A stretch of 64,000 bases of DNA from Haemonchus contortus. Its lineage: Eukaryota > Nematoda > Chromadorea > Rhabditida > Trichostrongylidae. Where the stretch lies: NCBI GenBank assembly GCA_000469685.2, contig LS997565.1, forward strand, positions 51,762,580 through 51,826,579, in the 5' to 3' direction. Shown in pieces: positions 35,484-47,721 of this stretch (position 1 is the stretch's first letter; each line of letters begins with the position of its first letter). A program made the position numbers and the translations under genes. The notes under the pieces were generated by a model. The model ran no database searches. It was not told the origin of the DNA and saw nothing but the letters and a program-made list of their open reading frames with translations.

Positions 35484-35880
35484 AAAGGTGCAGCTCACAA
35501 TAAAAGTAGTTTCTGAGATTTCTCCCGAGTGTAAACTCTTTGACTTCTAAGGATAGCACATGGGACGCTGTTGGTTCAAAAAAAGGGAGAAGATAGAACG
35601 TAATAAGGGTCACAGAAGCGGCTTAGCCGACGTACACGCGTACAGCTTACAGTAGTCGGCTGTACATAATTGCACACACATTTGGACAGTTCGTCCAAAA
35701 AATTCAACCAGACAAATTTCGTAGTTACATTCCACCAACCCCTAACTTTGCTGCTCTTTATAGGCCTCACGTTTCGCTAAATACGCTGATTTTCGCATTT
35801 TGATCTCCTCTTTTGCGCTGGTCTATCACTTTCACTACTCGTCTAGCCTAGATACCCAAAAATCACCGTGAACTGTGTCT
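35484..35880 (-). mobile_element. MITE, subfamily B-like, copy 4
   Basis: Starts caaaggtgcagctcacaat and ends atcaccgtgaactgtgtct; the interior matches 27896 (cggcttagccgacgtacac, tacgctgattttcgcatttt). Confidence 0.65.
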
Positions 35881-37422
35881 AGCGAAACTGTGAGGTACTT
35901 AAACTCTTAGAAGGAATTACCGCAAACGCATATGTTTCCATTACAAACACTTGTATAGTTCCCAGTTCTACTGTCTCCTGAGATGTTGGGTCAATTCATC
36001 ATCTACTTTACTGTTTCTGTGAAGTGAAAACAAATGTCTAGAGACTTTAAATGGTAAGAGAGACCAAAGTAATTTAAACTTGAGACAATTTCACCCCCAA
36101 AACTCGTACTTTCTACTCTCTCAGAGAAAATCTTCTTTCTTTTCATTTTTTGGAAGTGATGCTACCAATAAATTGACTTCCTCGATAAGCCATCCAGCGG
36201 ATTCACCCAAGTGTATTTGGGAGCAGTTTGGAAGCAGCTTCTTTTATCCAGAACAATGATGGAATTTCCGATTGATTGAGGAGAGCACAATTATCGCGTT
36301 TTTGATCCCGTTCAAGCGATTGTTTTTTGTTTCTCTGTAGACCCCAATCCATGTACTCGCATCCTTGTAACACTTATATATTAGAAATCCACTTCCTCAG
36401 AATGAAATCTCTAGCACTGTCGATGAAAACAACGAAAGCTGGAAGGACAGCTGTAATGTTGCAGCCCGCAATGTGACGATTATGAACGCAATAAAAAGGT
36501 CTTATTCGGATAAATGGCTGCCATTCTCGGAGAAACTATGAGGGCTAGCAGTTTTATGCATGGAAGAGAAAGAAATTCTGAATATCTTAGTGTAAGGAGG
36601 AACGTCGGGAAAAACCTGTATTCTTCGTGCTCAGAAGGGATTCAAAGCTCGATGATTTTTAAGCAGTACTCGCGTTGATATTGGTGAGATAGTTGTGGGT
36701 TGTGGGCTGAATCTCGGCCTTGGACAGGACTTTGGATATTTGGACTGTATCAAGATACCAGCAGCCAATTAAAACTTCGGGTCAAAGAAGCGTTTGAGTC
36801 GTCGTAGCTCGGGAGAAAGAAGCGAACAAATAAATGTCTACTGTAAAGTGTTTTCTATCAGAAAATCTAGGAATTCACGACAATTATTCTTCATTGTCGT
36901 GAAGGATAAAGTCTTTCAGCTTCAATTTATGAATTTCGATCCATGGTTCGAACGAGTGACTTTGCGAAAGTGATTGTGGTACTTGCCACAAAACCATCCG
37001 GTAAATGGTAAGTCATATGACCAATAGTCTGTGTCATATCATTTAGCACCAAGAAAGGAAAGTGTTCCAACAAAGAATACTCCGGAATTCCAAAACATTC
37101 CAATAAAGGGTATTCCAACATCTACACTGACTGTGATTCGAATTGAATTTCACGCTAACGCAGGGGGAGCCCAGCATTCAGCGATATTTTGTTCTAGTTG
37201 TAAACAACGTGCACACTGCAAACAGCGTGAGTACAAAATTCAAGACCTGTATTAAACGACTACGTGGAGTCGTTTCCACGGCAACAGTCTGTTGGATCTG
37301 TTTCGATTAAAAAAAGTTTCACGGCGGTTTGTAGAAGAAAGATTGAGTTTTTTAGTTTGAAGTGAATTTATGCAAAAATATTCAGAACTGCACTATTCTG
37401 AAGGGTATGGAAAGCTTCACAC
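35881..37422. other. No gene seen
   Basis: Short open frames without motifs. A local run of attccaacaa/aattccaaaac variants lies near 37065-37120. Confidence 0.35.
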
Positions 37423-37587
37423 GGCGAAAATGAATGGACGGAGACTCATATCTTCTCTAGAGGGTCCATATATTTGAGATGAATCCCATTTCGGAATTTC
37501 TCTCTTAATCGTCACGTGGTCATTCGCTACACTGTGCAGTAACTCATCGAACTCATTGCATATAATGCGTGCAGAGACAGGGTCTCC
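37423..37587 (-). CDS. Coding-like minus-strand exon, unassigned
   Basis: A 55-codon in-phase block between catcatccag and gtgtga, with well-mixed composition (DPVSARIICNEFDELLHSVA, IKREIPKWDSSQIYGPSRED). Read-through would reach a stop shortly after. It looks like a real internal or terminal exon and could be an upstream exon of the minus gene at 29.7-31.0 kb, or a transposon fragment. No family is recognised. Confidence 0.35.
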
Positions 37588-37612
37588 CTGGATGATGAGG
37601 GAATCCATCACA

Positions 37613-37985
37613 GGTGAAAATCGGCGTTTTTAAAGAAATAAGAGACTTCGAAAAAGAAGTGAAATTAGGGGTTGGACGAGATTGTGACGACAAAATTGCA
37701 TGGAAGAGTATTTGGACGAACTGTCCGATTGCTTGTGCCGTTACAGCACAGCTGGCTACTGTAAGATGCCTGCGTGCATCGTGTGCAGCTGCATGCGTGT
37801 GTGCGTCCAGGTGCTGAGAACTCGTTCTCCTTCGAATGTGTACCGCGACTGAGCCTGTGTTGAGCCCCTTATTACGCATTTTTGGCCGTTTTTCGACCGA
37901 CAGCGCTCCTCAAACTATTCTTTGGGGTTACAGGTTCATCTCAGGAAGAAATCATTGAAACCGTTTCTATCGTGAACTGTACTTC
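37613..37985 (+). mobile_element. MITE, subfamily B, copy 5 (left end degraded)
   Basis: The right end tatcgtgaactgtacttcta and interior ttaggggttggacgagattgtgacgacaaaattgcatgg match copies at 43830 and 46084. The left end is poorly preserved. Confidence 0.55.
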
Positions 37986-38284
37986 TAACTCGGATAATGA
38001 CGAAATTGTCGGCTTGTATAGAGAGGCCCCGAACGCGTGTGCAATCAAAGCGACAATGTCACGAGCGGCAAATATATCAATTCTGAATTTTCAATATTGG
38101 ACATCGTGGACAACAAGCTATAGTCTCCGGTTGTTGGAGGTATGGTGAGCTCGGGAAGTGGATTATCTTTCTGCAGTCTTCCTTACTCCTTTCTTCCCGT
38201 GCGTGGAAGAAAATAAGTTCCAGAAGGATGATTCCAAGGAAAAGTCGCCTGAAAAGAGTGGTACTAACGTTGAGGTCGGAATGG

Positions 38285-39074
38285 AGAACAAGAACTCTTC
38301 TTCTTCTCCCTAGCGTTAATCCCGCGCCGTCGCAGGGCTCGCTGTTCCCGTCCGCCCTCTCTACTTCCTTTTATCAACGGCATCTTCAGCCGTTTCTTTA
38401 GCTTTGACGAAGTCCTTTTTGATCACGTCCCGCCATCTCTTCTCTAGGACTCCTCGTGATCGCTTACCCTGCGCTTCGAACTTCATTGCTTCCTTGATCA
38501 GATGATTTTGTGATCTTCGGAGCACGTGCTGAAACCATCGCAGGATCTGCTATCTTATCTTCAGCTGGACTGGGGCTGTTTGCATGGCCGCCCTGACGTC
38601 TTCATTGCTGATCCGATCTTGCCGCGTTCAACCGCACGCTCATCTGAACGTTCTCATTCCAGCGGCGTGGAGCTGTCTTTCATGGTTTTTACTGACGGGC
38701 CAACACTCAGTGGCGTAGAGCATGGTGTTGATCACCACTGTCCGATAACCTTTTCTTTGAGAGTCATGGAGCACCGACGGTCGCAGAGGATACTGGTAGG
38801 CTCCCTCCACTTCATCCATGCCGCGTTCATTCGAGCTTTTACGGCCTGGTCCTAACATCAGCAGCCAAATCACTCCCGAGGTATCGGAAGTCATGAAACT
38901 TCTCGATGGCTTATCGTAACCGCCGACGATTGATTCTGTGCACTCATCGGAGCTGAGGAACTTGGTCGTCTTCACGTTCAGCCGGAGTATTTTCTGCACC
39001 AGCACTTTCTGCTCCTCCGCGCATCTGGATTTCTTTCCTAAGTGGCTACAGTGTTCATGAATCGGGTGAGCCAC
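38285..39074 (-). pseudogene. Second RTE-type LINE family, 3' part
   Basis: The minus strand reads QKVLVQKILRLNVKTTKFLS, TVVINTMLYATECWPVSKNH and HAAGMRTFR across 39005-38640. In another frame, HVLRRSQNHLIKEAMKFEAQ and SRGVLEKRWRDVIKKDF follow at 38540-38400. These are the thumb and C-terminal blocks of an RTE-type reverse transcriptase, distinct from the family at 23339 and 59551. Frameshifts and missing 5' sequence show an inactive 5'-truncated insertion. Confidence 0.8.
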
Positions 39075-39374
39075 TTTACCCCTGCTTTCCAGCTACTTCA
39101 TGTCGGTATTGGTACCCCATCCGAACCAGTTCCTTTCCCAACCTTTTTCTTCCCTTTTGCTCTGAGCACCCCATCCTATAACCAGAGTGCGATGCCCCTG
39201 GTTCAGGACTGTCTTTACGGGCGGATTCTTCGTTTAGGAGCTCGTCGAAGTATTAATTTCATGTGCGCTGACCTCCCCAAACCAAGAGCTATGCTTCATA
39301 ATAGAATGCTGACGTTTATCTGGTTGCAATTCTTTTTAGGCCATTGACATTTATCCTCTTAACTTTACACAGAA

Positions 39375-39662
39375 GGGCGGAGCTGGTGTAGTGGCAAATG
39401 GCACACTATCACACACGTGGTCACGGATCCGAATCTTATATCGATGCCCACTTGGGCCAACCAAGATTTCCATCCTTCCGTCAGTTGGTACCAGACTTAT
39501 CCAGGAGCATAGAAGCAGTGACTGTACATTGGCTGTCCACCGCAATTCATTGTATAGGCCACATACGCATTTAAACATCACTACGATTCTGAATGGAAGT
39601 CGAATGCAGACCTCAGACGAGATTTATTGACGCCTCAGACATTATCCTTAATCCTTATGATT
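39375..39662 (+). mobile_element. tRNA-derived SINE, second copy
   Basis: Head gggcggagctggtgtagtgg (A-box-like) and a decayed B box (ggatccgaatct). The body includes gatgcccacttgggccaacc, ggtaccagactt, ggccacatacgcattt and the tail cattatccttaatcctta. Confidence 0.75.
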
Positions 39663-41811
39663 CCACTCAGTATAATCAGACAGTCTGCTTATGAGACTCC
39701 AACAAAAAACAAGGTCTACACAACGGTTAATATTTTTTGCGAACTTTTCGACCATTCTTCGTTTCAGCATTAGATTGTATACAAAACAGACCGAAATGAA
39801 CGGGTCCGTGAACTTCTCCCCTAACACGACGTCGCACCCGCCGCACCCGCCGCCTAACGCATGATTGCGATGAAAGATTGGAGCGCACAATTTCTGAGGT
39901 AGGGAGTCCTTTAATTATTTGAATTGGCTGGCCGCTCTTTTCAACTCCAATGCGTTCTTGATCTTCGTTTATATAGGAGGAGTCATTTTAATATATCAAG
40001 TCTAATAAACATGAAAGCTAAAAAGAAACAGAAGAAAAAACTATCAAATCCAATGAAAAAGCAAGCCAATCAACGAAAAATATCGCGTTCCATCGATTGG
40101 CGGGAGTACGGTAATTGCAGTAACATTAGCCGCATGCCGCAAGGGGGAATGCCGCGATAGGGGAGAAGTTCCGTTACCCGAAATGAACTCTTCTTCTCGA
40201 ACTTCAGTATTTGAGTTGAGGCATTTTACCCTCTTTTTTTGAGGGCTTGAGTTGGGCTCTGTTGCCTATGAAAAGGCATTTTGTGCATCCATAGGGTATT
40301 TCTATATTGTATATTCATGGATTCCAACCCAATTCAAAGTGTATTCGTGCTGGAACTCCTTGAATCGCAAATAATTCAGGTGTTTTGCAATGCTTTTTCT
40401 TGCAAGCCGATAAAACCCGTACGGCTTTGGACACATTTCCTCTAGAGTTGTGACGGGAATCTTAGAAATATTTTCCCTACATCTCTATCACGCAATCAAA
40501 ACGAACAAAATGATGAGGAGTGGAGAAGAGGTCAGTCCTTCGAAAATGAATCTCAAGAAAGCTTGCTATTCTTGATTAGTTCTTTACTTCTTTGTCAGAA
40601 AGGTGGAGGAAGATTTCAGGTAGATGGATAGATCAAAGTTTTAGTAGTGACTTATGATTCATTAGCCTCTAACTCACTTGAATACTGCCTCACTAGTAAG
40701 CCTTTTGCGAAAGAACGGAAGTGAAAGCTTCGTGATTGCGCCTCTTGAATGACATCATCGACAACTTTTGACAGACAAACAGGAAACTACCTTTGAAGGG
40801 CTTCAATACTTTCGTTTCTCTGAGTTACTCGGCTTATCTTCCTACAACGGCAGAAAAAAACCTCGAGCAAATACTGGGAGGTAACTAGTAAGGACATTGT
40901 GGGATTTTCGGTATCACAAGGATGGCGAGTTTGATCCAAACAATGAACGCGAACTTTTACTTGTGCACATCTAACATTAGGCTCCTAACCGTGCACTACC
41001 GCCTCGGGAGACGGGTAGTTGGATCAGTTTTGTGTAGTCGATTAGCCGCACGCGGATGTCGCGCACCATTCGCTTCGCCGATACTACAGTTCTAGCGTTT
41101 TTCATACAGCTAAGTCGATATGCGATTATTATTTTGGCATGATTCTACTGATAATTGTTTGCTGTACTTCTTACTGCTACTGCATTCTGCAACAATGCTT
41201 CGCGCGTAGCACCTTTCTCGCCGCGAAGCGACAACACCGATTTAACTGCACTACATCCTCGAGCTCCGCTTGCCCTCTTTTAAGCCTAGCCTAATGAAAG
41301 GAGAATGTCCTATCTCCTGAACTGCTCTTCCCTTCCCTAGGAGGGAGAACGAAAAGGGTTTTATTGGACAAAAGTATCAATATGGAAAGAAGTTCTTTTA
41401 TGGAATTGAATGAATTACAGGTTTTTGAATTCACTTTTGGAATCGTTTATATGGATCGAATGTCAAATACATATATATGAAAAGGTCGAAAAGCTCTCAT
41501 CAGTTGAGCAAATCAATGGCAATGATGCCTTTGGCACAGAAACAAGGATGTTGTGGCTCAGAGAGGTTATTGACTAACGTTTTCAGATAATCATATATTA
41601 CGAATTCTATTACTGAGTGATCATTCTCTTCTAGGCAGAACATGTGTGAACTAAAAGTGCAACCTCTGAAGGATATGTACGGTATGTACGGTTAAGCCGC
41701 GTTCACGAAGAGTTGGGATTAATCTCGTTTGCCAGCAACTCATTATGAATGGATTCTTTATTGTAAACTTAGAATCGCGTTTCCTTAAAGGCTGTCATCA
41801 TCTGCACCAAT
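39663..41811. other. Gene-poor region
   Basis: No recognised gene. A Lys-rich open frame at about 40011-40160 (MKAKKKQKKKLSNPMKKQAN) has no support beyond its start codon. Confidence 0.35.
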
Positions 41812-42801
41812 ATGGTCCAACTAATGGTTGAACTGTTGTTGAATATGTCCCACAAGCAAAAACGAGGCCTTGCTATGGGTGATCGTATATCACCTGTGTC
41901 AGCAGTCATCCTTCTAGACCACATCGAGAAGTCATCATTGACTAGTGGAAACCTGTTCTACAAATGTGATATTGATGGCGTATTCATCATTGGAACAACG
42001 AAGGACCTTGTAGAAACACTGAATAGAGTCAACTCTCACGATACTGACATAGCCTTCACAAGCGAGGATCCAGGGAAGGATCGATTTCTAACATTTCTCA
42101 ATGCGAAAGCACGAATTAGGGCATCTTGATGCATTCTAGAAGTGCACATCCTATTTATTTGAAGGCAAACGTCATGCGGAATCTTTTGAAAACGTGGAAG
42201 AAGCCTGAAAACGAAGGGATTCGCTTGTTGATGCTCAAGGTATTCTCGATAGTAGTGGATACTTTGAAGCCAATACGAGGACCTGGGTGTCACAAAGAAC
42301 AGCTGAGAGTGTGAGTTTCATTGTGCCTTTTGTTAACGACAAAATGGCTACAAGCTCACCATTCGACTTGTTTTCCGATCTTCCTCTACATTGAAAGATC
42401 TCTTGACATCTTCTTGAATGTTCGAAAAACGGTGCCACTGGCAGTCTATCGCTACTGTACATTTAATTGATCTGCGAACTTGAAGGCACCGTCTGTTCGG
42501 TTCAATGTTCAATGTCGAGGATATGGAAAGAAGTACGTAAGGGAGACCGCAAAACCTTTGAAGATCCGTCAGAACGAACACAGAAAAGCATTGACCAATC
42601 CCGCCGCTTATCTACACAGCAGTTTTTCAGGCACTGTACACTCAAACAAGAAAAAGAGAGCGCTCCATCCTCGATGTGAAAGTTTTGCTTAGATATTTGG
42701 TACGGCTCCTGGGAAAATTATGGAAGCACGGGAAATGTAGCGTATCAAGCCGGAAATCAACGCAAAGGGGAAGGTGCGTAACCTCCTGAGGCTTATTGAG
42801 T
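41812..42801 (+). pseudogene. Penelope-like element with reverse transcriptase and GIY-YIG remnants
   Basis: 41812-42129 carries QKRGLAMGDRISPVSAVILL and DHIEK, then KCDIDGVFIIGTT at the place of the catalytic YxDD box (one Asp retained as DIDG), and DRFLTFLNAK, the order seen in Penelope-type reverse transcriptases. Downstream, 42470-42690 reads LEGTVCSVQC then, in another frame, YGKKYVRETAKPLKIRQNEH, the GIY-YIG endonuclease pattern (family YVGETGR). The tail IMEARE..RIKPEINAKG reaches about 42801. Frameshifts, a changed catalytic box and a missing 5' part make it inactive. This class copies itself via target-primed reverse transcription. Confidence 0.75.
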
Positions 42802-43096
42802 GATAACACTCTGTCACCTCAGGAGAAAAACGGTGTTCCATCTCTCTTGAAGTTCCACGCCATTAGGTCCGCTCTCCGCTTCACCATTATTTCCGGTTGG
42901 TTCGATAGAATTCGATGTGTTCTATGTAATGACTGATTATTGTCTGATTTTTTTGGTAACTACGGATTGTAAAGTAAAGACAAAAAAGACATCATATACC
43001 GAAAGCTAACCAATAAAGTGAAGTTTAAGGAGCCTCGAGAATACATATGAAAAACGACGAGAACTAGTTGTTGACCATTAAACGTTGATCAGTGCT

Positions 43097-43501
43097 CTAA
43101 AGTACAGTTCACGATGGAAATGGTTTCTGAGGTATCCCATTAGCTCGAATCTGTGGCCTCTCAGTATAAGCCATATGTAGCATTCTTAGATCGGAAAACG
43201 GCCTAGGTAGGGCATTACAATGATTAAAAGGTTGTACTGGCCGTATGTCCCCTCCAAGCCGGATGAGTTTTACCCGACTGCACCATTCACGAGAGCCAAC
43301 CGCGTTGAACTGGAATCTCGTACGAGTACCCCTTCCATGTCATTTGCGTAATTGCGATCTGGTACGACCTCTATTTTCACCACTTCTGCAGAAAAGTCGG
43401 ATTTTCTCGCTTTTTCCGCCACCGACGCACTACTCTCCACTAACGCTTTCATTTTTCAACTTCAAAAGAGTACCTCAAAACTCGTGAACTACGCCCTCAA
43501 G
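43097..43501 (-). mobile_element. MITE, subfamily B-like, copy 6
   Basis: Ends taaagtacagttcacgatgg and tcgtgaactacgccctcaag. The interior includes aaaacggcctaggtagggcat, shared with 27896. Confidence 0.6.
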
Positions 43502-43829
43502 CTGATACACTGCAAAACTACTTCTACCGCTGCACCTCGGTAGTATATTTTTTAGTGATTTGAAGAGCTGTGCGGCTGCACTGGACAAACGTCAAGGAAA
43601 AACAGCTAGGACTGTTGGTCCCCATTCGCCTCTTTTCATTTACACATAAGCCAGTAAGGCGTCTCCGGTTGCATTCCAGAATTATAATGCGTTGTTTTCG
43701 TACCAAGCGCATACACGCAAAACTCCCAAAATAACATGTTGCTCCAGAAGCCGCTTCGAGAGCGTAAACGTCTCACCTAGCTTCAACGTCTCACCGTCTC
43801 ACAAAGCTTCTTCTTGACCACATTCCCCT

Positions 43830-44306
43830 AGAGGCACAGTTCACGATAGCTTTGGGGTATCTAATTTTGGACGAATAATCGAAGTAATAGTCCAAAAAAG
43901 TGCAAAAGTGGCGAAGAAAACGTGAGTATCGGCATATTCAAAGGAAATATAAAGCTTCAAAAAAGTAATCAAATTACGAAAATGTGACGACAAAATTTGC
44001 ATGAAGGTATTTGGACGAACTGTTCAATTGTGAGTATTGCGTAGCTGACTACAGCAAGTTTCCTGCGCGCAACGAGTGCGTCCTGGTGCGAATAGTGGAA
44101 CCTATACAACCTCCACATCAGAACTCGTCCACTTTTGTGTGCACGTCGGCTAAGCCGATCTTTGGGTAGTCGTTACGCTCTGTCTAGGCCGTTTTTCGAC
44201 CCTTATGCCCTAGGTCGTTTTTTGACCCTTATGCTATCCTTGAGAGCTACAGTTTCACACCAGGATGAAATCATAGAAACCACTTTCATAGTGAACTGAG
44301 CCTTCA
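43830..44306 (+). mobile_element. MITE, subfamily B, copy 7
   Basis: Ends agaggcacagttcacgatag and catagtgaactgagccttca; the interior matches 37613 and 46084 (aatgtgacgacaaaatttgc, ggtatttggacgaactgtt). Confidence 0.65.
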
Positions 44307-46083
44307 GCTATCTTTGCTATCTGTTTGTTGAGCAAGTTTACGGGTCATGAATGTTCGATTGTGAATTGTTACGTACTACTACAAACAATTATATGTAACT
44401 ATTCATAAACCTGATATTTTCAATTTTCTGTCACAATAAGTCGCAAAAAATAAGTGGTGCGGTCCTCTCCGATATTTTTTTCAAACATAGGGAAGGTATT
44501 TCAAAAGGAAACAAGTCTTTCACTCAAGAATCTCTCGTTTGAAAATGTTCGAAAATACAATCAGTGTTGCTAGTTGAGATAGAATTAAGAAACTGCAGGA
44601 GATTCTTAAAGAATTGTTCTTTCTCGGGTGAGTGCTACTCAATAACGAGCAGTTCTTAGAAGTGAGGAGATATCAAAGAAGCTGTGCTCAGAAGCTAGTT
44701 TCAATCAAAAAATTACGTTCTGCTCATTTCCACTTCATTCAACAGTGCTTTAAACGAATCCCAGAAAGAGAAGATCAGAAAAATCCGCAGCAGTTTAAAA
44801 AACACCTCGACCGGCAGACTACCGTAATTAAGTAGAAACCTTACCCAGCAGGTTTTTTGAAAACAGAATCCTTTCAGTATTGACGATGAGATGAAACGGG
44901 GACGAGTCACACAGAGGTAAAGATAGCTTGACAATTCACTAGATCCTCATTAGCGGTTTCAGTGTCACTGCACCTTTTTAGCAGCGGAAAAGAGAGGAAT
45001 GACAGAGAAAGAATGAGGTTCAGAAAAGTGCATCTAACTCTTTTGATTGTGCTCTCAATAAGATTAGAGGCTGAGAGTAGTTGCTGAATGTTCGTTATTT
45101 CTTTGGAGGCTGATGAAATTCCGAGTGTCATTTCATGTAGATCGTTCTACCAAAATGGAGTTCTGAGAGTCACGAGTAAGTGGTCGCCCTCATAGTTGAG
45201 ACAACACTTATCAAGGCAGTGAAGACTTTCACAGGAACAAAGTGAAAGGGAAGTTCACGTAGCCTGATCTTCGGACTAATTTCCTTCAAATTCGCACTGC
45301 CCGCTTCTTCTCTTCTGGGATACATGTTATTCCGAACCTGAACTCTGACATGGAGTGAGCAGAGCATTGAACGAAAATCGCTTGGGCATGTGAAAGGGAT
45401 GAAAACACCACAGTATTCTTCACTGTCTCATGTGTTCTTGATTAGTTGGGCGAAGCTCGATTTCTTGAGATGGGATCTTACGCGTGTGTGTCGCAAATGG
45501 TGTTGTGTGATATAGCACTCGAGATGACGAGTTCATGAGAAGGAATCGGATCTTACAACAAAATAATTTTGTGAACAGTGCACTGCGCAGATTTAAATTC
45601 TACCTCTATGACCCACTTACTTACAGCTTAATATCCAGGTGCGTGATTGGTACTATGTTTAATGTGAAAGGGATCTAAGTAGCTCCCAAAAAAACTCCTA
45701 GAAAATGTAACAGAGGAGCATTGAGTGAAAGTTGATAATTAGATCCGATCACCAGAACATAGCAATTTAACTCTTATAAACAAAACCCGCTTAGCAGGGG
45801 GAGTCGCGTTCGAAAGCCTGTGTAAACCATACAAACGATGACTAGTTTAGCGGAGGTCCGTTTTTATGCATAGGTTACGTAGAATTTTAAATTTCGAGAC
45901 TCTAACGAGAGTCTTGAACTTCGCAGAAACTACTTCTTATAGCATCAGCAACGTAAAAGTATGTAGCAATTCACCGTCGTGTTTTCTTCGATAGACCTCG
46001 TAAACAGGATCATTTCCCCCTTTCAAGCTTACACCACAGTCGCAGTATTAAAAAACAATGACCTACCTGTCAAAGTGAAAATC
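44307..46083. other. Mostly unassigned, with coding-like minus-strand stretches
   Basis: Minus-strand frames at 45367-45170 (YPRREEAGSANLKEISPKIR) and 45131-44907 (SASKEITNIQQLLSASNLIE, later CSDTETANEDLVNCQAIF) have coding-like composition and lie close together, but splice phases could not be reconciled. They may be exons of a small gene or decayed sequence. Confidence 0.3.
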
Positions 46084-46740
46084 AAAGGCGCAGTTCACGA
46101 TATTTTTGTGGCATCTAATTTTGAGCGAACAATGGAACTGTGAGTCCGGAATTATGCAAAAGCGGCGAAGTACACAGGAAATTGGGGCGCATTCAGAGAA
46201 GCATAAGTCATCAAAAAAAGTCGTAAAATTAGGGGTTGAAAAAGAATAGGACCACAAAAATTGCATTGAAGGGGTATTTGGACGAGCTACTCAAATGTGT
46301 GTGCGATTGCGTGCGGCATCTTTCATAGTCCAGGATTTTGCGAGCGACCAGTCGCGCGACTGGTCGCTCGATCGGTCGAGGAGGCCGCGCTAGTTATGGG
46401 TGCCGCTGTGGACGGTCCCGAGCAGATCGAGCGACCAGTCGCTAGCAACTGGCGACCAGTCTCGCGACCGGTCGCCACCCGCTCGCGAGATGGGTCCGCG
46501 ACCAATCGCGCGACTAGTCGGTCGTGGACTATGAAAGCAGCCTACAGCTCCCTACTGTAAACAACCTGCCTGCAACGTATTGGTCTGGCGAGAGAGGTGC
46601 AAGCTCTACATCCTCTGCAGCGGTCGAAGAACTCGTCCGCTTTCGACCCAACAGCGTCCCTTGGGGTATCCTTGGGAGCAACAGGTTCTTACTAGGGAGG
46701 AACCTTAAAATCAATTCTGAGCGCGAACTTTGACTTCAAG
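46084..46740 (+). mobile_element. MITE, subfamily B, copy 8, interrupted
   Basis: Starts aaaggcgcagttcacgat; the right end is degraded (gcgcgaactttgacttcaag). The interior ggggttgaaaaagaatagga and gtatttggacgagct match other copies. A GC-rich palindromic element is inserted at 46320-46537. Confidence 0.55.
46320..46537. mobile_element. GC-rich palindromic element built on GCGACCAGTCGC
   Basis: Inverted ends ctttcatagtcca / tggactatgaaag enclose about 190 bases dense in gcgaccagtcgc, gactggtcgctcg and related palindromes, at a GC content far above the surroundings. It splits a MITE, so it is a later insertion. No coding capacity; class unknown. Confidence 0.65.
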
Positions 46741-47514
46741 GCTATGCCACTATTCACAATGGAGTCCCCATTTTGAAAATTCGGACAACTGGTCTTGATC
46801 CATTGCGAAAGTGGAAGGTAATTTTCGACACTTCCGGCTCACTGTGGCCAGCACTACGACAGCTTGCTAGAATACCTCAACGATGCCCCTTCTGTCGTCA
46901 TAATCACCTATAAATTCCTCTCATTCTACTCTCTGGAAGCTTTTTTCACTTCGTTCTGCCAATTCAGCACTTTGTTCGTCGCCTTTGCAGTGTACATCGT
47001 AACTTCACTACTTCTGTTGAACTAAGTACCTAGAGATTATCGTGAATCATACCTAGAAAACGGGTTATAAGCATCAAATAAATCAGCATTTTATGATAAA
47101 CTTCCATCAAATATGCTTTTTTATCCAAAAAGCGTTTGATCCATCGCACTGGGTTTTTTCCTCTGTTGCTCCACACCGGTGCATTCAGCATCTGTACATT
47201 GTCAACAAAAACGGGAATGCGAGAAAGCAATAAATACGGTAGAGCAAGAGGCTTTAAAGAATAAATCTATCATTAGACGTGAAGCTTCTAGGAATGGGCC
47301 TCATTATCGTTTTCCTCAACGTATTAACCTGACTGTAGGTACAAGTTTTTCGAAGGGTTGAAGTATTAACCAGGTTCACAAGTACTACTACAGTTAGTGA
47401 GAAATACCACCATAATCAAAGTGACGCTCTGCCGACTAGGTTCGATGTGGTTGACCGATTCCCGCATTCATTCGACGTCTGATTTTTGTAAAAAAATTTT
47501 CAGTTTTTCATGGA

Positions 47515-47721
47515 ATGCACATCCTGATACTAATACCTCTATTATTGTACGCACGTGACAACTGCGTTGCTACCAAGTATGAACTGACAAGTATGCGACA
47601 GATTCATTCTATTCATTTCTTAAAGACGCATCAGATAACACAGTTTACTGACAAGCATCCGAATTGGTTCAATTTTCTAGGCGATCACGCACTGGACCTG
47701 ATGATGAGACATGAGACGTGA
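47515..47721 (+). CDS. Possible small secreted protein, 68 residues
   Basis: The ATG at 47515 lies 11 bases after a strong acceptor (aaaaaaattttcag), as expected for a trans-spliced nematode gene. The start MHILILIPLLLYA is a plausible signal peptide, followed by a polar region with His- and Thr-rich segments and no motif I recognise. Composition is compatible with a real gene, but a chance frame is also possible. There is no second exon. Confidence 0.25.
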   Translation: MHILILIPLLLYARDNCVATKYELTSMRQIHSIHFLKTHQITQFTDKHPNWFNFLGDHALDLMMRHET

